The notes under the pieces: model-generated
What the model was told of the DNA's origin: nothing
Seen by the model: the letters and a program-made list of their open reading frames with translations, nothing else
The model's database searches: none
Shown here: positions 33,528-42,418 of the stretch, one piece after another
Position numbering within the stretch: the stretch's first letter is position 1
Layout of the letters: every line of letters starts with the position of its first letter
Source of the DNA: JACKAL01 sp964400355
GTDB taxonomy: Bacteria > Bdellovibrionota > Bdellovibrionia > Bdellovibrionales > JAGQZY01
Reading direction: 5' to 3'
DNA: 64,000 bases
Assembly: GCA_964400355.1 (NCBI GenBank)
Contig: CAYNTO010000001.1
Coordinates: forward strand, 372,001-436,000
Position numbers and translations under genes: made by a program

Positions 33528-34205
33528 ATGAAGAAAACGATAAATGGCATCGATTGTATTGTTGAGAATCCTGGGAACAGTCGCGTTGTCATGCTGATTC
33601 ACGGCTTTGGTGCGGACTACAAAGATCTGGCGACACTTTCGAGCTATCTGGACCCCGATGAGCAGTGGACGTGGGTGTTCCCCAATGGTCCAATGACGGT
33701 TGCGCTGGGCATGGGTATGCAGGGCCGTGCCTGGTTTTCTATTCCCATGGAAGAGTTGCAGCGTGAGATAGCCACTGGCATTCATCGCGACTACTCGGAT
33801 CAAACCCCAAAGGGTTTTGAAAAGGCTCTTCAACAAATGCAAGGTGTAATATTTGAACTGCTTGCTGATCACAAAGAGATTGTCATAGGTGGATTTAGCC
33901 AGGGCGCAATGATGGCGAGCCACTTGCTCGGCGCATGCGTGGGTGCGCTCAAGGGTGCATTGTTTTATTCCACCGCACTTCTCGACACACCTCGCATGGA
34001 GAAGTCTTTGGCCAACTCACAAAAAGTTCCATTTTTGCAAAGTCACGGTCGCCAAGATTCCGTACTTTACATCAACAATGGCAAAAAACTTTTTGATTTG
34101 CTCGAATCGAAACAATGGCAGGGTGAATGGATGGAATTCAACGGCGGACACGAAATTCCGATGCCGGTGATCGAGCGTTCGGCGCAGTTTCTTAAGAAAT
34201 TATAA
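33528..34205 (+). CDS. Alpha/beta hydrolase (phospholipase/carboxylesterase family)
   Basis: A 225-residue cytoplasmic serine hydrolase close to the carboxylesterase/acyl-protein thioesterase type. It shows MLIHGFGADYKDL near residue 23, the nucleophile elbow GGFSQGAMMA near residue 125 (Gly-x-Ser-x-Gly), a likely Asp in HGRQDSVLY and His in GGHEIPM near the end. All three catalytic residues fit. No signal peptide. It diverges from the ADA-like gene; 101 bases separate the two starts. Confidence 0.9.
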   Translation: MKKTINGIDCIVENPGNSRVVMLIHGFGADYKDLATLSSYLDPDEQWTWVFPNGPMTVALGMGMQGRAWFSIPMEELQREIATGIHRDYSDQTPKGFEKALQQMQGVIFELLADHKEIVIGGFSQGAMMASHLLGACVGALKGALFYSTALLDTPRMEKSLANSQKVPFLQSHGRQDSVLYINNGKKLFDLLESKQWQGEWMEFNGGHEIPMPVIERSAQFLKKL

Positions 34206-34235
34206 ATTGCACTATCGCTGGAGAGAAGCGTTAGC

Positions 34236-34556
34236 TCATCGCTCCTCGGGCCCCACATCGTAGTTGGGGTTTTTCACGCATTTTAAGAGTATACTTTCTT
34301 CGAACGTAAAAATCACGGAGGCGCCCTCTACGGTGTCCATTTCTTTCTCTACAGACTCGCCGCGCTTCTCTTTAACAAGAATGGCCATCAGATTTTCGCT
34401 CATACGCTTTGCCAAATTGGAATCGTAGCACAAACAAACTGCCGCTTTATTTTTGTAACGATTTAGATCTTTAAGACACTGTTGCTTTAAGAATTCGCGA
34501 TCGGCACTGTCAGCATTCGAAAGTTGCAGAAGGGCTGTTAGAATTAAATTTATCAT
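34236..34556 (-). CDS. Small exported protein of unknown function
   Basis: A 106-residue protein. With the start at 34556 it has a short hydrophobic N-terminus (MINLILTALLQLSNA), a probable signal peptide, then a helical, charged chain with three Cys residues (QQCLKDL, VCLCYDS and LKCVKN). It starts one base after the stop of the M23 peptidase gene (TAG-T-ATG), so the genes are probably co-translated. A longer start overlapping that stop is less likely. Unknown family; the small periplasmic product may assist the peptidase. Confidence 0.65.
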   Translation of the reverse strand: MINLILTALLQLSNADSADREFLKQQCLKDLNRYKNKAAVCLCYDSNLAKRMSENLMAILVKEKRGESVEKEMDTVEGASVIFTFEESILLKCVKNPNYDVGPEER

Positions 34557-34557
34557 A

Positions 34558-35229
34558 CTAAAATCCTCTCGCATGTTTGTACTCTGTTACGGTCGATGCA
34601 CCGGGTATATCGAGAAATATTTCTTTTTCGCCTTCCGTATACACCTGACTACACGTTTCATAGTGCAGATGTGGACCACTGCTCAAGCCGGAGCTCCCGG
34701 ATTTACCGATCAATTGTCCCGATCGCACTTGTTGACCGGGAGAAACAAGGATCTTGCTGAGGTGGGCGTAAATCGCCGTGCATCCTTTGTGTCGAATTCC
34801 CACCACGTGACCAAAGCCATTTCCCCAGTCTGCTTTAACGACGCGTCCGGACTGCTTCGCCCTAACGGGTGTGCCGACTTTCATTGTGTAGTCTGTGCCT
34901 TTGTGCATTCTGGTTTTCTTGAGGATGGGATGTTTTCTCATCCCCGGACTTTTGCCATTGGATCTACGAGGCTTTTTTCTTTTTGCGGCCGGTTCGCGCG
35001 AAGCTTCGTAAAAAAGTTCATCGGCGCCATCGCTTGCAATTTCCGCGAGGACATCGGAGTCGAGCGAAAGCTCCTCTTCAACAGGATAGAGTGAAGAGTA
35101 TCCCAATGATTTCGCGTAAGCATCATCGTACTCAATTTGTGACGTTGTGGGGTTTACGGGAGCGACAACGTAAACTGTTGCCAATCCACCGACGAACAAC
35201 AACCAGAAAAAAAATGACCGTGCGTGCAT
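34558..35229 (-). CDS. M23 family metallopeptidase
   Basis: A 223-residue zinc endopeptidase of the lysostaphin/LytM fold, which cuts peptidoglycan cross-bridges in known members. N-terminal signal or anchor (FFFWLLFVGGLATVYVVAPV), a basic Lys/Arg linker (residues 75-95), then the peptidase domain: HKGTDYTMKVGTPVRAKQSG near residue 112, which holds the first His and the Asp, and HLHYE near residue 194 (GPHLHYE), which holds the zinc His-x-His. The catalytic residues are intact, so it is probably active rather than an EnvC-like regulator. Periplasmic, cell-wall remodelling. Confidence 0.93.
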   Translation of the reverse strand: MHARSFFFWLLFVGGLATVYVVAPVNPTTSQIEYDDAYAKSLGYSSLYPVEEELSLDSDVLAEIASDGADELFYEASREPAAKRKKPRRSNGKSPGMRKHPILKKTRMHKGTDYTMKVGTPVRAKQSGRVVKADWGNGFGHVVGIRHKGCTAIYAHLSKILVSPGQQVRSGQLIGKSGSSGLSSGPHLHYETCSQVYTEGEKEIFLDIPGASTVTEYKHARGF

Positions 35230-35382
35230 GAATGAGTCCTCGCTGGCGTGGACGCCGAACGGTCAGCGCCCACGAGACTTTTAGAAGAACTGATGCACTC
35301 GCTGATGACAATTTAAAAGGGCATTGACAGACGGAAATGTGACCTAGGTCCGAGGATTCCGCGACGATTTCTCAGTGGTGTT

Positions 35383-35787
35383 CTAGCGCAAATTGTTCAA
35401 CGCTTCCAAAATGCGCTCTGGAATGGGCATAGCGCGCTTGGTGTTTTTGTTTAAAAAAATATGAGTGGTGGAGATATCGGCACAAACTGTGTCGCCTTTT
35501 GTTATGGAACTTTTGAGAGAAAACGTAGAATTGGAAATATCACCAATAGAAATTCGTATCGTGTAATTTTCGAATGGCAAAAGTGGCGCTTTGTAATCGC
35601 AGCTGACGGCGCGCAACGGAACGGCCCACTCGGGGTGTTGGAACCATTGTTTTTTTTCACCAAAGTTGCGTTCCACCCACGCTTCGTAGGCATCGTGAAA
35701 TACATTAAAGGCCTCATTAAAATACGCAACACCCGCCATATCGGTTTGGCGGAAATGAATAGTGGTCGTGTGTTCGAACGATTTCAT
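35383..35787 (-). CDS. Acyl-CoA thioesterase, 4-hydroxybenzoyl-CoA type
   Basis: A 134-residue hotdog-fold thioesterase. The start is at 35787 (MKSFEHTTTIHFRQTDMAG); the frame is open for 18 further residues upstream without support. The motif FRQTDMAGVAYFNEAFNVFH carries the active-site Asp and Tyr/His pattern of the YbgC/FadM branch. Its usual role is hydrolysis of acyl-CoA thioesters in the cytoplasm; the substrate is open. It is divergent from the polyprenyl synthase gene, with 120 bases between starts. Confidence 0.9.
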   Translation of the reverse strand: MKSFEHTTTIHFRQTDMAGVAYFNEAFNVFHDAYEAWVERNFGEKKQWFQHPEWAVPLRAVSCDYKAPLLPFENYTIRISIGDISNSTFSLKSSITKGDTVCADISTTHIFLNKNTKRAMPIPERILEALNNLR

Positions 35788-35907
35788 AACTCGGTTGTAG
35801 CAGAATCTCCTCGGAGAAGGCCATCTCACCAGCCAACGCAATGAGTTAAAAGCCTCATTCCAGTGTTGCTAGTACCGCTTTAGAGGCTCCTTTGCTATAC
35901 GACGAGC

Positions 35908-36843
35908 GTGGATTTAAAGGTATATTCCTCTCAGGATTTTCCGCACTACTTGCCGAAATTGAACGATCTTTACGATGATCTTTTCTCGGGCGGCAAAGGA
36001 TTTCGTGCGCGCCTCACGCAAACAGTGGCAGACTCTCTTCAGTTGCCGCAGGAAACCACTCATCTTCTCTGCCAAACCGTAGAGTTCATTCATAACTCCT
36101 CTTTACTGCACGACGATCTGGTTGATCGCTCCTCTTTGCGCCGGGGGAAAACCACCGCGTGGCTCAAATACACGCCCGAGTATGCAGTTCTCGCCGGCGA
36201 TTATTTGCTCGCGCGCGTGATGGTGAATCTTTCGAACTTTGGAAACATTCAGCTCGTCAAAATGACCAGCCAAGCGATCTCCGATTTGCTCGAGGGAGAA
36301 TGGCTTCAGGACAGCCACGTAAAAAATATCGAAAGTTCACCGCACGATGTGGACCGCGTGCACTTGCTCAAAACAGGTTCTCTGTTTAAGTGGTGTTTAG
36401 CAGCGCCGTTTGTGGCAAAAAATATTAGCGATGATGTAGCGTACACGCTCCTTCATCGCCTGGGTGATATTTTAGGTTTACTACTTCAGCGCAGCGATGA
36501 TCTTTTGGATTTTGACATTCGCAATTACGAACAAAAAGCCATTATGGGTGATCTAGGCGCGGGTTATGTGAACTCCTTTTGTGCTCGTTTATTTTTAGAA
36601 TATCCACTGGACAAAAAAGCCGATGCTGCTCGCATCACAGACCTGGCACAATTTATCGATTACGTTGGTCACGTTTTTTTCCAAAAGCACTTACAAAAGT
36701 TCGATGCAGAAAACGCCGCGCTTATCGAGGACTACCGCAACACGCTCAAAACACTGGGCACTCTTTCCGGCGGAGCTTATGCGGAAACCGCCGCAACATT
36801 GGAACCATTGGCTGAGCTTCTCTATTGGCGTAAGCCTCAATAA
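35908..36843 (+). CDS. Polyprenyl (isoprenyl) diphosphate synthase
   Basis: A 311-residue trans-isoprenyl diphosphate synthase. The first aspartate-rich motif is HDDLVDRSSLRRG near residue 68 (DDxxD with the usual Arg-Arg), the second is RSDDLLDF near residue 195 (DDxxD). Start is a GTG. It makes a longer isoprenoid diphosphate (such as the octaprenyl type for quinones) by condensing isopentenyl units; product length cannot be told. The next gene, an RsmJ-like methyltransferase, begins five bases later, so the two share a transcript. The C-terminal part is more divergent than usual. Confidence 0.92.
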   Translation: MDLKVYSSQDFPHYLPKLNDLYDDLFSGGKGFRARLTQTVADSLQLPQETTHLLCQTVEFIHNSSLLHDDLVDRSSLRRGKTTAWLKYTPEYAVLAGDYLLARVMVNLSNFGNIQLVKMTSQAISDLLEGEWLQDSHVKNIESSPHDVDRVHLLKTGSLFKWCLAAPFVAKNISDDVAYTLLHRLGDILGLLLQRSDDLLDFDIRNYEQKAIMGDLGAGYVNSFCARLFLEYPLDKKADAARITDLAQFIDYVGHVFFQKHLQKFDAENAALIEDYRNTLKTLGTLSGGAYAETAATLEPLAELLYWRKPQ

Positions 36844-36847
36844 ACCG

Positions 36848-37582
36848 ATGAAAGTTTCTGTATACTGTGCCAGCAAAGAAACTCTCCCCGAACCCTCAGC
36901 GCGGTTCGAGAGTGTGGAGTGGACGTTCGATCGTCCAGATACGGCATTCTATCTTGAGTACTACGACGACAAAATAGTTTTGCAGAAACATGCGGGCCCC
37001 GAACATCCGTTGTTTGTGGATTTCAGTGATCAGTGGCGCGAGTTTCAAAAGCAGCGGTTGTCGGCAAAAACCGATCTTCTTGGTCGGGCGTGTGCAGCAG
37101 CTCAGGGTAGAAAGATCTTTGACCTCACCATGGGACTGGGCAGTGATAGTTTAAAACTTGTCTACTTTGGCGCCGAGGTGATGGCCATGGACAAACAGGT
37201 ATTTATGTATGAGCTTGTGCGCGATGCTGTTTATCGCATTGAGCGTGACTTTACTTTTGATAACGGCAATAAACTTTTACTCGATCCGCACTTTGGAGAT
37301 TCGCTCGTGCGCGCCAAAGAGTATGTGGCCGCCTTCGAAGTTTTTTACCTAGATCCCATGTTTCATTTGCACAACCGCACGGCTCTTCCTAAAAAGAAAA
37401 TGCAATTTTTAAATGAGATCATCGGCGAAAACTCTGATGAGGAATTTCTTCCCACTGTGCGTTTCTTGCTCGATCACAAAAAGCGTGTGGTTGTAAAACG
37501 CCATCCCGATGCGCCTGTATTCGGCGGCCTTAAGCCCAAGAGTGTCTACGAAGGTAAAAAAATCAGATTCGAAGTTTTTTAG
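36848..37582 (+). CDS. rsmJ: RsmJ-like SAM-dependent rRNA methyltransferase
   Basis: A 244-residue class I methyltransferase resembling RsmJ, which methylates G1516 of 16S rRNA at N2. The SAM motif reads IFDLTMGLGSDSLKL near residue 90, next AEVMAMDKQ (second strand), and the catalytic-type FYLDPMFHLH near residue 168 (DPMY/F). It starts at ATG 36848, five bases after the polyprenyl synthase stop. The length and the DPMF motif agree with the family. Symbol is moderately sure. Confidence 0.75.
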   Translation: MKVSVYCASKETLPEPSARFESVEWTFDRPDTAFYLEYYDDKIVLQKHAGPEHPLFVDFSDQWREFQKQRLSAKTDLLGRACAAAQGRKIFDLTMGLGSDSLKLVYFGAEVMAMDKQVFMYELVRDAVYRIERDFTFDNGNKLLLDPHFGDSLVRAKEYVAAFEVFYLDPMFHLHNRTALPKKKMQFLNEIIGENSDEEFLPTVRFLLDHKKRVVVKRHPDAPVFGGLKPKSVYEGKKIRFEVF

Positions 37583-37584
37583 AT

Positions 37585-38400
37585 TTAGTCGTCTTTACCA
37601 AAGTGGAAACGGCGCAGAGTGTGCCCGTTGATTTTAGAGATGAGGCGGGCGATGCGCGTGTTGTTGATGCGATCGGCGCTAAAGGTAAGGTACTGGCTCA
37701 CGTCCTCTGCCGCTTTGACCAAATCGCCGATGGCATAGGCGGCCCGCGCGCGATCCAGAATGTGATTCAAAGCAAACGGCTGATATTTCATCAGGTAGGT
37801 CTGAATTTTATAAAGATGCAGCAGGCTGCGCTCGCGCAACGATTGTTGTTTGATACGTAACAGATATTTCGTCAATATGTCGTGCTCACTCACCATGCCG
37901 CTACAGTCGCATCCGGAGTTGACCAGCGCAATCAGATCTTCAGATGTGAGAGCCTGGCAGCCATTTTTAAAATTAAAAAAGTGTGCTTTGCCATCGACAA
38001 TCAGCTTTAGGATAATTTCTTTGTTGTAGTGTGCGACTTGGAGATTGAGATGAACGTGCCGGTTTAAACCTATAAATAATGGCAGTAAAAGTTCAACAGG
38101 GCCGCGGCGGCTTAAGAGTGCATAAGGAAGTAGATATTTTTCTAGTGTGGGTTTGGATTTGAGCGGTTTGAATTTTTTTTGCTTAAAGAAAAAATCGCAA
38201 ACCGCATGGAAGTGTTTGAGCGAGTCTCCCGCATTCACGCCCACTGTGGATTGCAATTCCTTGGACAACGTTTGACAGCCTTGCAACGTACGATGAAGAG
38301 GCCACAACGACGATAAGTCGTGCGCAATATGGCTTAAATCTACGAATAAAATGTCCCGCTGTGGATCGACCACAGCCAGACGCTCCAGCGTCGGATTCAC
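37585..38400 (-). CDS. SirB1-like protein with C-terminal helical repeats
   Basis: A 271-residue cytoplasmic protein. Residues 65-165 resemble the SirB1 N-terminal, transglutaminase-like domain: LEKYLLPYALLSRRGPVELL, then a segment equivalent to LxxGVxxPGHFLLxL and FFNFKNGCQALTSEDL, which mirrors the FIDPFNGG-type element. The catalytic Cys of transglutaminases is not seen at a usual place. The last 80 residues look like a TPR-type solenoid. It diverges from the phosphatase-like gene. The role is unknown. The domain call is tentative. Confidence 0.6.
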   Translation of the reverse strand: MNPTLERLAVVDPQRDILFVDLSHIAHDLSSLWPLHRTLQGCQTLSKELQSTVGVNAGDSLKHFHAVCDFFFKQKKFKPLKSKPTLEKYLLPYALLSRRGPVELLLPLFIGLNRHVHLNLQVAHYNKEIILKLIVDGKAHFFNFKNGCQALTSEDLIALVNSGCDCSGMVSEHDILTKYLLRIKQQSLRERSLLHLYKIQTYLMKYQPFALNHILDRARAAYAIGDLVKAAEDVSQYLTFSADRINNTRIARLISKINGHTLRRFHFGKDD

Positions 38401-38594
38401 TTCCCCATTCCCCCCGGATATCCCTTGTAAGAAATACCCATGAGACCTTTATAAGTATTACCAGGAGCCTTGCAAGCTCTTCAGCGGATTACACGACTCG
38501 TTATGACCGCCTCTCGGATGCGGCTCAGGGCCAGCAATGCCTTAATTTTCAACAATTTAGCCTCACAGAAGTGGTGGTCGACGAGGAGGAGGTT

Positions 38595-39506
38595 GTGTAC
38601 ACTGAATTCCACATGGATAAACCGGATGACTTAAAACAGAAGATTCGCGAGTTGGAAAAGGAATTGGCCACCAAAACCAAGGACGTTGAGATCTATCGTC
38701 AAGAATTGGCCAAAGCCAATGGACAATTGGAACAGTTGATCATTCATGTTCACACGCAGTTAAAAAAGGCGTTGGAAATCCAGCGTCAGGTGGTGCCTAC
38801 AGAATTTCCGCACATTCCCGGTTTTGAATTCAGCACAAAGTTTGTGGCAAGCTCTCTCACCGGCGGCGATTACTTTGATATTTTTGAACACCGAAACAAA
38901 ATGCGCTTCGGAGTGCTTATGACTTCGGCCTCGGGCTATAGTTTGTCGGCGCTGTTTCTCTCGGTGTTTATGAAGTTCACATTCCAAAATCGTCAGGATG
39001 AAGAGGCCATGAGTCCTGAAAACTTTGTGACGGCTTTGCGCAATGAGTTTATGGGGGGAGTGACTGAGAAGGACATATTCCATTGCTTTTATGGTGTTAT
39101 GAATCGCAGGTACTTTCGTCTGGATTATGTGTTGTTTGGCGATATTTACGCTCTGCACTTTAAAAACAAGGGCGATAGTATCCATCGCCTCAAGGCGCAG
39201 GGGCTCCCTATCGCTAAGGGCGCACTGGGCGCGCTCAAGCACAGTTCGGTGGATTTTGAAGCCAAGGACAAATTGATTCTCTGCTCTCCCGGGCTGTTCA
39301 AAATAAGAAATGCCGACGGTGAACTTTTTGGCGAAGAGCGCTACCTCTCTCTGGTCAAGAGTTCTGCGGGCTCTGACGTCCACAATTTACGCAATGAGGT
39401 TCTTTTCCAGGCGGAGCGCTTTGCGGGTGACACGAAGTTTCCGCAAGATCTAACGGTGGTTGTGCTCGAAGCCAAAGACCACGTGCTTAAGCTCGCGCCA
39501 ACTTAA
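38595..39506 (+). CDS. SpoIIE/RsbU-type phosphatase domain protein, likely inactive
   Basis: A 303-residue protein: an N-terminal coiled coil (residues 10-60, DDLKQKIRELEKELATKTKD) followed by a PPM/SpoIIE-like domain (residues 65-300). The entry motif LTGGDYFDIF is kept. But the usual ADVSGHG segment reads TSASGYS and the usual TDG reads SPG (LILCSPGLF), so metal-binding aspartates appear lost; FGEERYLSL and QDLTVVVL near the end follow the family pattern. It may be a pseudo-phosphatase with a regulatory job. I use GTG 38595 with the AGGAGGAGG site upstream; an ATG at 38613 is possible. A long upstream extension overlapping the divergent gene is rejected. Confidence 0.75.
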   Translation: MYTEFHMDKPDDLKQKIRELEKELATKTKDVEIYRQELAKANGQLEQLIIHVHTQLKKALEIQRQVVPTEFPHIPGFEFSTKFVASSLTGGDYFDIFEHRNKMRFGVLMTSASGYSLSALFLSVFMKFTFQNRQDEEAMSPENFVTALRNEFMGGVTEKDIFHCFYGVMNRRYFRLDYVLFGDIYALHFKNKGDSIHRLKAQGLPIAKGALGALKHSSVDFEAKDKLILCSPGLFKIRNADGELFGEERYLSLVKSSAGSDVHNLRNEVLFQAERFAGDTKFPQDLTVVVLEAKDHVLKLAPT

Positions 39507-39665
39507 GAGAGTCCACTCTCAACCACCATCGATTCGTTATCAGTAATGATCCGGTAACCGCCATGACTAAGGACGTAATGTACGTGCAGCGGTCGGCTAT
39601 TGCTCCACAACATCCTTAATCTGTGCAATAACAAAGGGTATTAGACGACGATGAAAGGACAAATC

Positions 39666-40808
39666 ATGGCAGAGGCAGTACAGATCTATGAAGGCGCAGT
39701 GAACAAGGGGCTCGAAGGCGTTGTGGCGTGTACCACAGGCATTTCCTCCATTGTTGGCGCAACACTCACCTATCGCGGTTACACTATTGAAGATCTGGCC
39801 GCTAACGCCACTTTCGAAGAAACGTCATGGTTGTTGTGGACGGGAAAACTTCCAAACAAAGACGAACTTAAAAAACTCCAAGCGGATATCGGTAAAGAAA
39901 TGGCTCTTGATGCCAAGCTTGTAGAGCAGCTATCAAAGCTGCCAACAGATGTGCATCCAATGGCGTGGTTGCGCACAGCCACTTCGATGATGGGTCTGTG
40001 GGACAAAGAAACCGAAGATATGAGCGAAGCAGCAAACCGCCGCAAAGGCCTTCGCCTGACCGCCAAGATGGGAACCCTGGTGGCTTTGTACAAGCGTGTG
40101 CGCGAAGGCAAAGCGTATGTGGCGCCAAACCCTGAAAAGTCTATTGCGTGGAATTTTATGTATATGCTCGAAGGCAAAGAGCCCGACATGGAAATCGTAA
40201 AAACATTTGATACCTGTTTGGTGCTTCATGCTGATCACGAATTGAATTGCTCAGCATTTGCTTCTCGAGTGACAGCCTCTTCGTTGAGTGACATTTACTC
40301 TGCGATCGTCAGTGCTTTGGGCGCTCTTAAGGGCCCACTTCACGGCGGTGCCAACGAGCAGGTAATGCTCATGCTCAAAGAAATCAAAACCACTGAAAAC
40401 GTTTTTCCGTGGCTTGAAAAAGCTCTGGCGGAAAAGAAAAAGGTGATGGGTTTCGGTCACCGCGTTTATAAAAATGGTGATCCGCGCGCGAAGATATTAA
40501 GCCAGATGAGTGAGTTCCTCACCAAAAAAGCTGGCCATCCCCAATACTATGAAATGTCGAAAATTCTCGACGATCATATGCAACAAGAAAAAGGTTTGCT
40601 CCCCAACGTGGATTTCTACTCGGCCACCGTGTATTACAGCATGGGCATTCCGATCGATATCTACACTCCTATTTTTGCCGTGTCCCGCATTGCCGGCTGG
40701 TGTGCGCATGTGTTTGAGCAATATTCAAACAACCGAATTTATCGTCCGCGCGGTGAGTGGACGGGGCCAAAAGATCTCAAATACGTTCCGGTGGATCAGC
40801 GCAAATAG
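39666..40808 (+). CDS. gltA: Citrate synthase
   Basis: A 380-residue citrate synthase of the short (type II-like, CitZ/PrpC-related) branch, condensing oxaloacetate with acetyl-CoA. The catalytic blocks are LHADHELNCS near residue 190, GPLHGGANE near residue 225 (His), MGFGHRVYKNGDPRA near residue 265 (His), and NVDFYSATV near residue 318 (Asp), all as required. The ATG at 39666 is preferred over the one 15 bases upstream because an AAAGGAC ribosome binding site precedes it. No adjacent methylcitrate genes, which favours citrate over 2-methylcitrate synthase. A strong terminator follows. Confidence 0.92.
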   Translation: MAEAVQIYEGAVNKGLEGVVACTTGISSIVGATLTYRGYTIEDLAANATFEETSWLLWTGKLPNKDELKKLQADIGKEMALDAKLVEQLSKLPTDVHPMAWLRTATSMMGLWDKETEDMSEAANRRKGLRLTAKMGTLVALYKRVREGKAYVAPNPEKSIAWNFMYMLEGKEPDMEIVKTFDTCLVLHADHELNCSAFASRVTASSLSDIYSAIVSALGALKGPLHGGANEQVMLMLKEIKTTENVFPWLEKALAEKKKVMGFGHRVYKNGDPRAKILSQMSEFLTKKAGHPQYYEMSKILDDHMQQEKGLLPNVDFYSATVYYSMGIPIDIYTPIFAVSRIAGWCAHVFEQYSNNRIYRPRGEWTGPKDLKYVPVDQRK

Positions 40809-40864
40809 GCTGGGCTGGAGTTAAGTCTCTAAATTTGTAGTTGTCCTTTGCAGGACCAAAAAGG

Positions 40865-40890
40865 CGTCTCTACTTGAGACGTTTTTTTTT
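40865..40890 (+). terminator. Rho-independent terminator of citrate synthase
   Basis: CGTCTC-TACTT-GAGACG (40865-40881) followed by nine T residues (40882-40890). Confidence 0.9.
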
Positions 40891-41026
40891 GTCCAAATCG
40901 GCCAGTTGTAATTTATAAAAGCTGGGAGGTTTGTTTTGGCACGTTTCATTTTTATCCGTATCAGACTGAGGAACTTGGTTACACTTTAAAAACAGGCAAC
41001 CGATCAACTTATCAAGGGGGTGGAAG

Positions 41027-41716
41027 GTGAGCGTGGTAGTAATAGTGAGTGCCAATCAAATCGAAGGCAAAAAAATATTTGAATCACTGGCTCAAGTCGA
41101 CACTCCTGAGTACCGCTTAGAGTTCGAATTCCTCCGCCCTGCACAGCTGCCGGACAAATTGGATACGTCTGTAGACCTCATTGTCTACAACAACAACACC
41201 AATATGAACATGAACATCTATCAGCAAATACTGAGTTGGCGCAAAAAAGGCTGCCTGTCTTCAGTGCTTCTGCTTTCTAAAATTGCCGACGATTCTTTAA
41301 TGAAAACTGTGGAGTCGACTAACAATTTGGTGATTCTTGAAAAGCCGTATTTGGATCGCGATCTCAAGGGCATTACCGAAAAACTCATTAACGTGGGTAA
41401 AATCAATCAGCGAAAATTTCGTCGCTACGAAGTTCAACAAACGGTTTCTTTGAGTTCCTACAAAAGTGGTTTTATTGCTAGTGAAACTGCGGTCCGCAAT
41501 ATGTCTCTGGGTGGACTGTGCATCGGCGGCGGTATTGAAGGGCTTAAAGAGGGCGATTTACTCCGTGTAGACTTCCATTTAGACAAAATCAAAGCGCGCA
41601 GGGCCGTCAACGGCAAGGTCGTTTGGGTGGCAACTGAGAATGACGAAGTTCTGGCGGGCCTTGAATTCGTTAAAGACTCCGACGTGTACGGCCACTTGCT
41701 CAGCGATATCGGCTAA
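41027..41716 (+). CDS. PilZ-domain protein with receiver-like N-terminus
   Basis: A 229-residue two-domain protein. Residues 1-120 look like a response-regulator receiver fold, but the phosphoacceptor region reads LIVYNNNTN rather than a strand ending in Asp, while EKPY near residue 105 matches the conserved Lys-Pro of receivers: a pseudo-receiver. Residues 122-229 are a PilZ domain with RKFRR (RxxxR) and NMSLGG ((D/N)xSxxG), the two motifs that bind cyclic di-GMP. Start is a GTG with AAGGGGG upstream. It would be a c-di-GMP effector of unknown target, in a group where c-di-GMP controls life style (inference). It is followed by an enoyl-CoA hydratase-like gene at 41732. Confidence 0.87.
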   Translation: MSVVVIVSANQIEGKKIFESLAQVDTPEYRLEFEFLRPAQLPDKLDTSVDLIVYNNNTNMNMNIYQQILSWRKKGCLSSVLLLSKIADDSLMKTVESTNNLVILEKPYLDRDLKGITEKLINVGKINQRKFRRYEVQQTVSLSSYKSGFIASETAVRNMSLGGLCIGGGIEGLKEGDLLRVDFHLDKIKARRAVNGKVVWVATENDEVLAGLEFVKDSDVYGHLLSDIG

Positions 41717-41731
41717 GTTACACTCGATCTT

Positions 41732-42418
41732 GTGAAAATCAAAAGAACCAAAACCGCGGTGGAGATTGTTTTTGACGATCCTACCTCAAAAAATAGTTTT
41801 TCTCTCGAACATGCCGAGCGCTGGCTCAAAGCCATTACCGGTGAACCTACGGATCTGCTCGTGATGCGCTCCGAGGGATCGGTATTCTGCTCCGGCGGGA
41901 ATCTCGCTGATTACGCAGCGATGACGTCAAAAAATCAAGGTATTGAGAGCAATCAAAAAATACGCCACTGTCTGGAGCTCATTGATCAGGTGCCGTGTCT
42001 CAAGGTGGCGTTTGTTTCTGGGGACTGTTATGGCGGCGGCATCGAAGTCTTGAGCGTGTGTCACAAGATCTATAGCTTGAATCATGTGTTTTTTGGTTTA
42101 TGGCAGTCGCGCATGCACTTGAGTTTTGGTTGGGGTGGCTTGGAGCGCTTGGCGCGACGAGTACCAGTGACCGACCTGCAGCTGTGGCTGAGCGAGGGAC
42201 GCACCCATTCCGCTTACTGGTGTGCGGAGCGTGGGTTGGTGGATGAGATACTTACCGACCAGCAGCTCTGCAAACGTTATGGCGATTTGCTATCAGTGGT
42301 TGGTGATTCCCGGTCGCGCTATCTGTCCACAGAAATTCTAGAAGACGAGGCCGCATTTTTCGAAAAATTGTGGTGGAGTGACGAGCACAGAAAAGCGCTT
42401 AAAAAATTTAAGCCTTAA
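41732..42418 (+). CDS. Enoyl-CoA hydratase/isomerase family protein, divergent
   Basis: A 228-residue crotonase-fold protein, shorter than usual (about 260). Conserved elements include FCSGGNLADYAA near residue 52 (oxyanion-hole SGG) and GDCYGGGIEVLSVC near residue 98. The usual catalytic Glu pair (in LAGGGLELALACD-type and PE-xxLG) is not obvious: the position of the second Glu follows LSFGWGGLERLARRV with no clear match. So it may not be a hydratase in the strict sense. GTG start; it is 15 bases after the PilZ gene, so possibly the same transcript. The stop overlaps the convergent elbB stop by four bases. Confidence 0.8.
   Translation: MKIKRTKTAVEIVFDDPTSKNSFSLEHAERWLKAITGEPTDLLVMRSEGSVFCSGGNLADYAAMTSKNQGIESNQKIRHCLELIDQVPCLKVAFVSGDCYGGGIEVLSVCHKIYSLNHVFFGLWQSRMHLSFGWGGLERLARRVPVTDLQLWLSEGRTHSAYWCAERGLVDEILTDQQLCKRYGDLLSVVGDSRSRYLSTEILEDEAAFFEKLWWSDEHRKALKKFKP

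Noticed and set aside
38361..38594. N-terminal extension of the phosphatase-like protein to 38361
   Set aside because: It overlaps the divergent gene start at 38400 and has no ribosome binding site; GAGGAGGAGG precedes the GTG at 38595.
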